Assembly: GCF_025151535.1 (NCBI RefSeq)
Contig: NZ_CP102288.1
Coordinates: 2,985,501 to 3,049,500 of the forward strand
Length of the DNA stretch: 64,000 nt
Reading direction: 5' to 3'
From: Segatella copri DSM 18205
GTDB taxonomy: Bacteria > Bacteroidota > Bacteroidia > Bacteroidales > Bacteroidaceae
Positions 16,716 through 23,772 of the stretch are shown here, piece after piece. Below the pieces are notes generated by a model, which saw only the letters and a program-made list of their open reading frames with translations, had not been told where the DNA came from and did no database searches. The first letter of the stretch is position 1. Every line of letters starts with the position of its first letter. The position numbers and the translations under genes were made by a program.

Positions 16716-17222
16716 CTACTTATTGATAACGTTCAAAATATCCTGACGTATCTTCTCATTGGTACCATTCACCATATAACGTATCAAGCCATCCTCACCT
16801 AGGACGATAAAGAGAGGAAAACCGCCTGAGCCAACAAATTTCACGAAATAATTATCACCATAAAGATGAGTCCAATTGAAGCCACGTGCCTCCGTTATCT
16901 TCCTTACCTTATCAGCTTTCTCGAAGTTTACAGAGAGAAATATCACATTAGGATACTTATTCTTCCACTCCGAAAGGATAGGCATTTCTCGCAAACAAGG
17001 TCCACAGCCTGAATACCATGCGTTGATTACTACCTTATGTCCCTTGAGCGACTGTTCTGTCCAAAGTTTTCCGTTCAAATCCTTGACATAGAAATGTCGA
17101 TTCACCACTATACTAGGAGACAGCAAACTATCTACTTGTTCCTGTACGACATGAGTTTCCTGTGCGCTTGCTGCAAGAGGCATCATCGCCAAAAGCAACG
17201 CCATCATCATTTGTTTTATCAT
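16716..17222 (-). CDS. TlpA-like periplasmic thioredoxin-fold protein
   Basis: 168 aa with a signal peptide (to about ASAQ, residue 21). The thioredoxin fold has the active site WYSGCGPCLREM (Cys73, Cys76), followed by VIFLSVNFEKADKV and the cis-Pro loop GGFPLFIVLGEDG. Such proteins reduce or isomerise disulphides in the periplasm. It follows the DUF4160 gene at 17263 by 40 nt. The sequence just upstream of its ATG is a degenerate copy of the start of the 47-aa ORF at 20970-21113. Confidence 0.88.
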   Translation of the reverse strand: MIKQMMMALLLAMMPLAASAQETHVVQEQVDSLLSPSIVVNRHFYVKDLNGKLWTEQSLKGHKVVINAWYSGCGPCLREMPILSEWKNKYPNVIFLSVNFEKADKVRKITEARGFNWTHLYGDNYFVKFVGSGGFPLFIVLGEDGLIRYMVNGTNEKIRQDILNVINK

Positions 17223-17256
17223 TTGCTATTAAATAAATCTATATACTACCTCCTTG
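17223..17256 (-). pseudogene. Degenerate copy of the 47-aa ORF leader and first codons
   Basis: On the minus strand this stretch reads AAGGAGGTAGTATAT then AGATTTATTTAATAGCAA, matching the ribosome-binding site and first codons of the small ORF at 21113 with three changes. The ATG has become ATA and a TGA follows after seven codons, overlapping the thioredoxin ATG. The same AAGGAGGTAGAATATGGA leader also precedes the gene starting at 18056. Confidence 0.65.
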
Positions 17257-17262
17257 TCTAAA

Positions 17263-17544
17263 TTATTCTCCACGATAAAAGCCATTATTGCTCATTTCCG
17301 ACCATTTCAAGAACATTTCCTGATAATTGTCTTTTACGAACTCACGAATGATTCTCAATTCTTTATTGGTCAGAACACCTTGTTCTTTTACGACAGTATC
17401 GCCATTTCCCATTACAAACAACTTGGCAGAACCTGATTCTGTTAAGTGCCGGTCACTAGCATGTACATGCATAGCTTCCACGATACAATGGGAAGTAAAA
17501 TAGAGGTAATACCCACATATCATAAAGTCGTAATATTTAGGCAT
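17263..17544 (-). CDS. DUF4160-like protein (second, diverged copy)
   Basis: 93 aa. The segment FMICGYYLYFTSHCIVEAMHVHA parallels the FYSNDHEPIHVHV core of DUF4160, followed by SGSAKLFVMGNGDTVV and an ELRIIREFVKDNYQEMFLKW helix as in the family. It is the third gene of a minus-strand operon, overlapping the previous gene by 8 nt. Its partners are not DUF2442, so this is a different cassette from 15813-16322. Function unknown. Confidence 0.65.
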   Translation of the reverse strand: MPKYYDFMICGYYLYFTSHCIVEAMHVHASDRHLTESGSAKLFVMGNGDTVVKEQGVLTNKELRIIREFVKDNYQEMFLKWSEMSNNGFYRGE

Positions 17545-17776
17545 AAGCTTGCTCCATTAATTTTTTGTTTCGTTTCCAATACTTTTGAACGATGCTGATT
17601 TCTATATCATCCATATTGGTTTCTGTTACTTCACCCTCGCTTGTCATTACAAGAGCATGATATGGGGAGTGTAGATACACTACACGTATAAAACCTTCTT
17701 CGGTTTGCGAAAATGCATATCCGCAAACTATCATCATGGCTTTTTCTGCTACGGCTTTAATTTCTTCTTCCTTCAT
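17537..17776 (-). CDS. hypothetical protein, 79 aa
   Basis: Not recognised. It is charged and mostly alpha/beta in character: an N-terminal helix MKEEEIKAVAEKAMMIVCGYA, beta-rich GFIRVVYLHSPYHALVMTSEGEVTETNMDDIEISIV and a basic C-terminal helix. It overlaps the upstream gene by 20 nt and the downstream DUF4160-like gene by 8 nt, so the three are almost certainly translationally coupled. No signal peptide or membrane segment. Confidence 0.7.
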   Translation of the reverse strand: MKEEEIKAVAEKAMMIVCGYAFSQTEEGFIRVVYLHSPYHALVMTSEGEVTETNMDDIEISIVQKYWKRNKKLMEQAYA

Positions 17777-18056
17777 GATAATCTATTTTTACTGTCTTGA
17801 TTGGTTTGAGAAAAGTCTCAGGATTAATATACAGATTCTTCAATATGGGCAAAAGATCAATGTACTCTTCGGTTTCTCCCATACCTTCGTAGTCGGCCAT
17901 GACAACAATATATCCATTATCCCATTCCTTAACCTCTGTGTATCGTTTGAGGCATTTTGGAGTACGAAATCGGATATTACTATTGCCATATCTAAATGAA
18001 GTCATATCTCCCTGATTGGAGAGTAATGCTTCTGATGAAAGATTCACGTTGTCCAT
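17757..18056 (-). CDS. hypothetical protein, 99 aa, first gene of the DUF4160-like operon
   Basis: Not recognised. It is soluble, with a basic patch RYGNSNIRFRTPKCLKRYTEV and a beta-strand segment WDNGYIVVMADY followed by EEYIDLLPILKNLY. The start at 18056 is supported by AAGGAGG 7 nt upstream, an unusually strong Shine-Dalgarno for a Bacteroidota gene, and by a consensus promoter at 18096-18127. Adjacent genes overlap it. By position it could be the antitoxin-like partner of the DUF4160-like protein, but nothing in the sequence proves this. Confidence 0.72.
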   Translation of the reverse strand: MDNVNLSSEALLSNQGDMTSFRYGNSNIRFRTPKCLKRYTEVKEWDNGYIVVMADYEGMGETEEYIDLLPILKNLYINPETFLKPIKTVKIDYHEGRRN

Positions 18057-18095
18057 ATTCTACCTCCTTATTTTAATGATTTACCTTTCATGCTG

Positions 18096-18196
18096 CAAAG
18101 ATAAGAATAAAAATGGAATATACCAAAGATCTTTTCGAAAAATTACGTCCGGACGCGTCTGTCGCTACGTCGTGACGTAATTTTTGCTGCATCATG
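18096..18196 (-). repeat. TACGTC-rich promoter repeat, copy 1
   Basis: Carries the promoter TTTG (18124-18127)-N20-TATCTTTG (18096-18103) of the three-gene operon, joined to a palindromic block in which AATTACGTC and GACGTAATT face each other around CGGACGCGTCTGTCGCTACGTCGT. A longer homologous copy is at 21423-21567. Confidence 0.8.
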
Positions 18197-18218
18197 GTAG
18201 AAGTTTTTTGGGAAAAGT

Positions 18219-18250
18219 TTTGGAGATTAGGAGATAAAGTATTATCTTTG
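18219..18250 (+). promoter_or_regulatory. Promoter of the AAA/PD-(D/E)XK gene
   Basis: TTTG (18219-18222), 20 nt, TATCTTTG (18243-18250); start codon at 18286. Confidence 0.78.
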
Positions 18251-18285
18251 CCATCAGATTCAAAAACGAATAATCAAACTGAGTT

Positions 18286-20043
18286 ATGATAGTAAGACCA
18301 AAGCGCATTTATCGCAAGCGCATACCATACGGCATGCAGAATTTTGAGGATGTCATAAAAGAGGATTGTTACTATGTGGACAAGACTCCTTTCATAGAGC
18401 AAATAGAAGAATCCAACAAGTATTTCTTCTTCATTCGCCCTCGCCGTTTCGGCAAGACACTTACCCTCTCCATGCTTGAGAATTACTATGACATCAACAA
18501 GAAAGACAAGTTTGATGAAATCTTTGGCAAGCTATACATCGGGCAGAATCCTACACCAGAGCATAATACATATCTCATCATCCACCTCAATTTTGCCGAG
18601 GTGGCAGCAGGATTGGATGATTATAAGGATGGACTGGACAACCATTGCCGCCTTGTATTCAATTTCTTCTGTGACATCTATGCACATATTCTTCCTGCTG
18701 GTACCAAGGAAGGATTGCAACAGGAGACTGATGCGGTATCCAAATTGAGGTTTCTTTGCCAGAAATGCCAGGAGGTGGGAAAGAAGATTTATCTCTTCAT
18801 CGATGAGTACGACAACTTCACCAACATGATTCTCGCCCATGAGGAGCATCTCGTGAGGTATCGCAACCAGACCCACGGAGAGGGATACTTGCGCCAGTTC
18901 TTCAACACCATCAAGGGTGCGGCTGGCAATACTCTGGGCAGAGTGTTCGTCACGGGAGTAAGCCCTGTGACCATGGACGACCTGACCAGCGGATTCAACA
19001 TCGGAACCAACTACTCGCTCTCACCTGACTTCAATGAGATGACGGGATTTACCGAGGAGGAAGTGAGAAAAATGCTGGATTATTACGGCAGCGTCCTGCC
19101 ATTCAATCACACTACCGATGAGCTGATTAAGGTGATGAAGCCTTGGTACGACAACTATTGCTTCGCCGAGGAGAGATATGGTGAGACCACCATGTACAAC
19201 TCGGTAATGGTGCTCAACTTCGTAGATAATTACATCCGAAGCAATTACCAAATCCCTAAGAAGATGGTAGAGACCAACATCCGTATCGACTATGACAAGT
19301 TGCGAATGCTCATCCGCCACGACAAGGAGTTCGCCCACGATGCCAGCATCATCCAGCAGTTGGTAACCCAGGGATTCGTGATAGGCACGCTCAACGAGAA
19401 CTTCCCTGCCGAGCGAATCAACGACCCAGACAACTTCCTCAGCCTGCTGTTCTATTTCGGCATGGTAACGATAGACGGAACTTATGATGGTGAGACCAAG
19501 TTCATCATCCCGAATGAGGTGGTGCGTGACCAGATGTACACCTACCTGCTCGACACCTACAAGGAGAACGACTTGGTATATGATAGATATAGCAAGGGTA
19601 AACTGGAGAGCAAACTGGCTTATCATGGAGAATACAAGCCATACTTTGAATATATCGCCGACTGCCTGAAGAAGTACTCCTCCCAGCGAGACAAGCAGAA
19701 GGGAGAGGCTTTTGTGCATGGCTTCACCTTGGCGATGACAAGCCAGAACAAGTTCTATCGCCCTATCTCTGAGCTGGACAATGACGGCGGCTATGCCGAC
19801 ATCTTCCTCTCTCCGCTCTGTGACATCTACAAGGACATGGTAGATTCATATATCATCGAGTTGAAATATTGCAAGAGCCAAACCACAGATGAGCAAGTGA
19901 AAAAGCTCTTCGAGGAGGCTTCAGCTCAAATCTCTCGCTATGCGGACAGTGATATGGTCAGAGAGGCAGTAAAGACTACAAAGCTCCACAAGCTGGTGGT
20001 TATCTACCGCGGAGCGGAAATGGTGGCTTGCGAGGAGATATAA
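18286..20043 (+). CDS. AAA-ATPase-like / PD-(D/E)XK nuclease family protein
   Basis: 585 aa, cytoplasmic. The N-terminal ATPase part has the family-typical entry IPYGMQNFEDVIKEDCYYVDKTPFI, Walker A RPRRFGKTLTL (about residues 51-61), Walker B IYLFIDEYDNF and the TGVSPVTMDDLTSGFN sensor region (PF09820). The C-terminal part (about 460-585) is the PDDEXK_9 nuclease-like domain with GGYADIFL and YIIELKYCK supplying the Asp and Glu-x-Lys. These proteins occur in many copies in Bacteroidota and behave as mobile, rapidly varying genes; their role is unknown. It has its own consensus promoter and is convergent with the flanking repeat R2. Confidence 0.88.
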   Translation: MIVRPKRIYRKRIPYGMQNFEDVIKEDCYYVDKTPFIEQIEESNKYFFFIRPRRFGKTLTLSMLENYYDINKKDKFDEIFGKLYIGQNPTPEHNTYLIIHLNFAEVAAGLDDYKDGLDNHCRLVFNFFCDIYAHILPAGTKEGLQQETDAVSKLRFLCQKCQEVGKKIYLFIDEYDNFTNMILAHEEHLVRYRNQTHGEGYLRQFFNTIKGAAGNTLGRVFVTGVSPVTMDDLTSGFNIGTNYSLSPDFNEMTGFTEEEVRKMLDYYGSVLPFNHTTDELIKVMKPWYDNYCFAEERYGETTMYNSVMVLNFVDNYIRSNYQIPKKMVETNIRIDYDKLRMLIRHDKEFAHDASIIQQLVTQGFVIGTLNENFPAERINDPDNFLSLLFYFGMVTIDGTYDGETKFIIPNEVVRDQMYTYLLDTYKENDLVYDRYSKGKLESKLAYHGEYKPYFEYIADCLKKYSSQRDKQKGEAFVHGFTLAMTSQNKFYRPISELDNDGGYADIFLSPLCDIYKDMVDSYIIELKYCKSQTTDEQVKKLFEEASAQISRYADSDMVREAVKTTKLHKLVVIYRGAEMVACEEI

Positions 20044-20215
20044 AACTATTTCAACCATCAGGTTGAAAATGTTTGAGAGAGATAAAAAGAAAATTTTTGG
20101 TTAGAACTCTACTTTCGCATATCTTTCCACTTAAAAAAAGTGGCACATGTGCCATAAATTTTAAGTAGAGGAATCTATTCGAGCCCACACGCATTTGCAG
20201 GTGATCCTTTTTTTG

Positions 20216-20338
20216 CAAAGATATGCTTTTCTTCTGAAAGAAGCAAGGATTTATTGGAAAATGTTTGAGGGTGAAGGAGATAAAAATAAAAAAGGTGTAT
20301 CCTCGCTTGCCCGATGTATGGGGCAAGAAGGATACACC
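20216..20338 (-). repeat. Dispersed hairpin-promoter repeat, copy R2
   Basis: Hairpin GGTGTATCC-TCG-CTTGCCC / GGGCAAG-AA-GGATACACC (20294-20338) with T-run, acting as terminator of the ADP-ribosyltransferase-like gene that stops at 20347. It is followed on the minus strand by the promoter TTG(N20)TATCTTTG (20216-20247). No gene follows this promoter: it faces the 3' end of the gene ending at 20043. Confidence 0.8.
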
Positions 20339-20346
20339 TTTTTATA

Positions 20347-20967
20347 TTATGGGTTAGGATAATCTTGATTGATTTCTCTTGGGAGGAAATAACCCTTGAT
20401 GCAATTAGGATTGCAGACACAAATCTGAATATGATTCTTTTCTCTGAATCCTGCATTAGGATATAGTTCCTGTCCTTCCCAAAATACTCCTTTTACAGAA
20501 TCGTAAGAATGGGCATTGGCATCCTGATTGTATGTTAAAGCAGTTTGTACAACTGCACAATCCAATTTTCTAATCAATAAATCTGTAGAATTTCCGATAG
20601 ATGTATTCTTCGGTAATTCAATCCCTGATTCTTTATAAACAGTAACCATAGACTCATAAGCAGCCTTTAATTCCTGAAGATATGTGCTATCTGTTAAGTC
20701 AAAACAATACCCCAAGTCTATAATTGCACCAACAACTGCAGGCTCTTTGATTTGTGAGTTCTTTCTTTTGGCTAAATCTTTAGCCCATTGCCAAGCTCGT
20801 TCCTCATTATTTTCCCAAAAATAGATGCCGTTTCCTAACCAGTCATAGTCATTAGTGCTGGAAAGAAGATCGGTCTTACCAGCAACTACGGCATCAACAA
20901 CAGACTTGTCGCAGCCATGAAATCCTATTACTAGGTTGGAGCGCCTTGAATATAAAGACTTATCCAT
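20347..20967 (-). CDS. putative ADP-ribosyltransferase-fold protein
   Basis: 206 aa, no signal peptide. Motifs fit a PARP/DUF3990-like ART fold: GFHGCD (His17) for the first site, NDYDWLGNGIYFWENN (Tyr49 region) for the second, and NHIQICV (Gln181) as a candidate third residue, an H-Y-Q variant. It follows a 47-aa ORF with only 2 nt between stop and start, so translation is coupled. The pair resembles a toxin with small antitoxin, but catalysis and target are inferred. The hairpin of repeat R2 ends the transcript. Confidence 0.6.
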   Translation of the reverse strand: MDKSLYSRRSNLVIGFHGCDKSVVDAVVAGKTDLLSSTNDYDWLGNGIYFWENNEERAWQWAKDLAKRKNSQIKEPAVVGAIIDLGYCFDLTDSTYLQELKAAYESMVTVYKESGIELPKNTSIGNSTDLLIRKLDCAVVQTALTYNQDANAHSYDSVKGVFWEGQELYPNAGFREKNHIQICVCNPNCIKGYFLPREINQDYPNP

Positions 20968-20969
20968 AA

Positions 20970-21113
20970 TTATCTCAAATGTGGTGCAACTTCTCCATTA
21001 GGTAAAAGAATTCCTGCCCTAATTAAAAAGGCACGTGCTGCTTCTTTACTGGCAGTAGAAGCCTTTCTTGCAGCCTCTAATCTTTCTTGTCTTTTGCTAT
21101 CAAATAAATCCAT
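20970..21113 (-). CDS. 47-aa small protein upstream of the ART-like gene
   Basis: ATG at 21113 to TAA at 20970-20972. The protein (MDLFDSKRQERLEAARKA... ending GILLPNGEVAPHLR) is a highly charged, predicted helical peptide with a short C-terminal tail. AAGGAGG lies 7 nt before the ATG, a rare strong Shine-Dalgarno here. It is coupled to the ART-like gene. A decayed copy of its start precedes the thioredoxin gene at 17222, showing that the ORF start has been duplicated locally. Candidate antitoxin or regulator; not recognised. Confidence 0.65.
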   Translation of the reverse strand: MDLFDSKRQERLEAARKASTASKEAARAFLIRAGILLPNGEVAPHLR

Positions 21114-21144
21114 ATTCTACCTCCTTGTTTTAAAAGTGAACATT

Positions 21145-21276
21145 TCTTCTGCAAAGATTATGCAAACGAGCGCAATGTAAGCTTGCTTACAAATTGCCGA
21201 GCGCCGCTAATCTTCTGCAAAGATTATGCCAGCGAGTGCAATGAAAGTTTACTTTCAGATTGCCGAGCGCCACTAA
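21145..21276. repeat. 66-nt tandem repeat with covarying hairpin, two copies plus part of a third
   Basis: Units 21145-21210 and 21211-21276 both start TCTTCTGCAAAGATTATGC and contain CGAG(C/T)GCAAT ... ATTGCCGAGCGCC. The inner stem differs, GTAAGC/GCTTAC in unit 1 and GAAAGT/ACTTTC in unit 2, yet both pair perfectly. The third copy starts at 21277 and merges into repeat R3. The block lies in the leader of the 47-aa ORF. Confidence 0.88.
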
Positions 21277-21283
21277 TCTTCTG

Positions 21284-21341
21284 CAAAGATACGCTTTTCT
21301 TCTGAAAGATGCAAAGAATTATTGAAAAATGTTTGAGGATG
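21284..21341 (-). repeat. Dispersed repeat copy R3 with consensus promoter
   Basis: TTTG (21312-21315)-N20-TATCTTTG (21284-21291) on the minus strand, within the conserved TCTTTCAGAAGAAAAG context shared with R1 and R2, preceded by CCTCAAACATTTTTC. The hairpin half is missing. It is the likely promoter of the 47-aa ORF and ART-like gene, giving a leader of about 165 nt that contains both 66-nt repeats. Confidence 0.75.
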
Positions 21342-21422
21342 AGGGAAATAATCAGAAGAATTAAAACCCCGGGGACATCACCAGCATCGAATAATCTGGG
21401 AGAGGGCCTTGCCGGGACTGCG

Positions 21423-21567
21423 CTGCAAAGATAATAATTAAAATGGAATATACCAAAGATCTTTTCGAAAAATTACGTCCGGACGTATCTGTAGCTACGT
21501 CGTGACGCGTCTGTCGCTACGTCGGGACGTAGGAAATACTACGTCGGGGCGTAATTTTTGCTGCATC
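21423..21567 (-). repeat. TACGTC-rich promoter repeat, copy 2 (expanded)
   Basis: Same promoter (TTTG 21454-21457, TATCTTTG 21426-21433) and flanks as the copy at 18096-18196, but the palindromic middle is expanded by extra CTACGTCG(T/G)GACG words. No gene follows it directly on the minus strand; 21360-21420 is unrecognised. Confidence 0.8.
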
Positions 21568-21715
21568 GTGGGAGGTTTTTCGATAAAAAGCATAGAAAAA
21601 CACTAAAAATTGAATAGAAAATAAGCGTTTTTGCTCAATATTTTCAACCTTTTAGCTCCAAAAACACCTCTAAAACGCCCGAAAAACGCTGTTTTTTGCA
21701 AAACGTGGCAATAGG

Positions 21716-21811
21716 TGACAATAAGGTGATAATAAAAAAGCCCCTTGTTGCCACCCGTTATTCTCTTATTATCAGCTACTTATAATAAGCGTGGCAAATG
21801 TGGCAATAAAT
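21716..21811. other. Gene-free stretch with GTGGCAATA-type repeats
   Basis: Short words GGCAATA, GACAATA and GATAATA follow each other at about 10-nt steps, then a reversed TTGTTGCCAC and finally GTGGCAAATGTGGCAATAAA. This iteron-like layout could be a protein-binding site or a remnant of a mobile element. No gene is visible from 21568 to 22044. Confidence 0.4.
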
Positions 21812-21850
21812 TTGAGAAAAACATGTTCCTATGCGTAGAGGATCTTTGTT

Positions 21851-21922
21851 TCTCAAGCATCCTATCAAAATCCGATAGGTATAAATACTATTGCCATCGT
21901 TTCTTCTTGTGAAAATGTTTGA
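21851..21922 (-). repeat. Dispersed repeat copy R5 (short form)
   Basis: Shares ATCAAAATCCGATAGGTATA and GCCATCGTTTCTTCTTG plus GAAAATGTTTGAGAG with copy R4. The ends CTCAAGCAT and ATGTTTGAG are near-inverted repeats. The hairpin is absent. Confidence 0.7.
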
Positions 21923-22044
21923 GAGTGACGAAAAGTGGTAAAACTACCACTTTTCGCTTGTAAATCATGGTGAAAGCCTTCGTTAGAGCCTTTGCAGTGA
22001 CGAAAAACGGTAAGTTTACCACTTTTTGATAATACAGTATAATT

Positions 22045-22426
22045 ATGGATATTAAAAGACAACAATATTTAGACCAACTAATCGCAAGCCAAAGGAATGG
22101 CTTGATTAAGATTATTACAGGTATCAGAAGATGTGGGTATGGTGGAAGTCAGAGAGCCAGACAAAAGTGGCAAGTTGATAAGAAAGCAGTTGGAGGTGGA
22201 TTTTGTGGTGAATCAAGGAAGTCAGCGATATTACATTCAGTCAGCTTTCGCCATGCCAACATTAGAAAAAGAGGCGCAGGAATCTGCATCACTATTGAGA
22301 ATTAAGGACTCTTTCAAGAAAATAATCATTGTGAAAGATGACATCAAGCCCAAGAGAAATGAAGATGGCATCCTTACAATTGGGCTGAAAGACTTCTTGT
22401 TAGACAAAAACAGTTTAAATTATTAA
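22045..22426 (+). pseudogene. Internally deleted and frameshifted AAA_14/DUF4143 ATPase
   Basis: The first 31 codons (MDIKRQQYLDQLIASQRNG then KIITGIRRCG) are the N terminus of a DUF4143-type ATPase and stop inside the Walker A region. The sequence then jumps, in another frame from about 22135, to the C-terminal end of the same family: EVDFVVNQGSQRYYIQSA, SLLRIKDSFKKIIIVKDD and GILTIGLKDFLL. Roughly 300 residues are missing. An intact AAA_14/DUF4143 protein at 29081-30400 shows the full-length architecture. It cannot encode a working ATPase. Confidence 0.85.
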
Positions 22427-22650
22427 TGCTTAAAATATGGAAAAGTGCCATTCAGCAGGAATGAACTAATTATAAATACCACATACATTATCTTTCTATT
22501 ATAACCATATCTCTGCAAAAGAAGGTGGTACACAAAGTCAGCCGTGAGAAAAATTCTTGTGGCTGATTTTGTATTACGATTGTTCTACAGGATAGTCGCA
22601 AGAACGAAAGTATATAAATCAAAAAGCGATTATCAAGAATGGAAAGAAAA

Positions 22651-22695
22651 GGCTCAGGGGAGATTGTCCGTGGATAAGACAATCTCCCCTGAGCC
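22651..22695. repeat. 18-bp perfect hairpin
   Basis: GGCTCAGGGGAGATTGTC pairs exactly with its reverse complement across a 9-nt loop (CGTGGATAA). There is no T-run. The rest of 22427-22740 shows a weak CAGCC/GGCTG hairpin near 22540-22570 and no convincing gene. Confidence 0.75.
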
Positions 22696-22743
22696 AGTAT
22701 TTACCTCAGTTCGGGATAAAAAATGTTGTCATGTATTGATGAT

Positions 22744-22894
22744 CTTTGTTTCTCAAACATTCCATCAAAATCCGATAGGTATAAATACCTATTGCCATCG
22801 TTTCTTCTTGGGAAAATGTTTGAGAGAGGGGGAGATAAATAAAAAGAAAAAGGTGTATCCCTTTGCTCATTGTGTTGAGCAATAAGGATACACC
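22744..22894 (-). repeat. Dispersed repeat copy R4 with hairpin terminator
   Basis: Hairpin GGTGTATCC-CT-TTGCTCA / TGAGCAA-TAA-GGATACACC (22852-22894) with T-rich tail on the minus strand ends the lipoprotein transcript. The remainder matches R5, with TCTCAAACATT and AATGTTTGAGA as facing ends. Compared with R1 and R2 the stem bases differ but pairing and the unequal internal loop are kept. Confidence 0.8.
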
Positions 22895-22910
22895 TTTATT
22901 ATATAATTTG

Positions 22911-23741
22911 TTACTTGGTGCTTGGAACAAATCTTTCAACACCTGACGCGAAAGTACCTGCTTTAACATAATATACCATAGCGATATAGACCTTACCATT
23001 TGGCAATATTGCACTCGGCATATTAGCTAATTTATTAGTTATAGCATCAGCCATGAAAAGGGCTCCGTTGCTTCCTAGTGTAAATGGTGTTGTCTGTGCA
23101 GGAACTATAATGACCTTGCCTCCATCACCATATTTACTGGTAGTGTCATCTGTTATAGAGAATGTAACATGTTTGCCTATGCCCCAGAAATCCTTAAAGC
23201 GATATGTTGTAGGATCATCATCCTTGTATTGAAGTGTTGTCGCTTTAGATTCACCAAAACTTTTTGCTGCGCCCTCGCAGAAATAATATGTTCCTGCGCT
23301 TACAGTAGTCCATGTATATCCTGTAAAGTCAGTTGAGACTAGTGATAAAGAACCATTACCTTTTGCAACAACAGTAATAGTATTATCACCTATCAAATTC
23401 TTTACGGTATAATCAGTATTGGCAGCACCAGTTGCACCTTCGACTTTCTGTCCTTTTTCAACAACATAATTTTTATAACCATCTTCACCCATTTCTTTTA
23501 TATGGGCATTATAGTTTTCTGTTTTTTCTGCAAGAAGATAAACTTCTTGTGTTGCTGAATTTGTTGCAATTCGAAGCTGAGTATCAACATCTGGATCATT
23601 TGGAGCAGAAGCTACATATTGATATAAAGTTACACGAGCACTGCCATCATTTCCTTCATCTGTTCCCTCATCTGCAGAACATGCTGTAAACATTGCTACT
23701 GAGATAAGAGCAAAGAACAAACCATAAATATATTTTTTCAT
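22911..23741 (-). CDS. surface lipoprotein, third gene of a susCD locus
   Basis: 276 aa. The signal peptide ends in a lipobox (MFTAC, Cys at about residue 21) followed by SADEGTDEGND, an acidic stretch fitting the Bacteroidota lipoprotein export signal that directs proteins to the cell surface. The rest is beta-rich without a recognised family. It starts 31 nt downstream of the susD stop and ends at the hairpin of R4. By position it is a surface glycan-binding protein (SusE/F-like role), which is inference. Confidence 0.75.
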   Translation of the reverse strand: MKKYIYGLFFALISVAMFTACSADEGTDEGNDGSARVTLYQYVASAPNDPDVDTQLRIATNSATQEVYLLAEKTENYNAHIKEMGEDGYKNYVVEKGQKVEGATGAANTDYTVKNLIGDNTITVVAKGNGSLSLVSTDFTGYTWTTVSAGTYYFCEGAAKSFGESKATTLQYKDDDPTTYRFKDFWGIGKHVTFSITDDTTSKYGDGGKVIIVPAQTTPFTLGSNGALFMADAITNKLANMPSAILPNGKVYIAMVYYVKAGTFASGVERFVPSTK

Positions 23742-23772
23742 ATTCTTCTTTCTTTATTTAATTATACAATGT

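Noticed and set aside
22544..22885. 113-codon plus-strand frame between the pseudogene and R4
   Set aside because: It crosses an 18-bp hairpin and the R4 repeat, so it is not a plausible gene.
16338..22894. Integron-like gene cassette array with attC sites
   Set aside because: The repeats do not show attC core sites and no tyrosine recombinase is in the window; the promoter-terminator reading explains them better.
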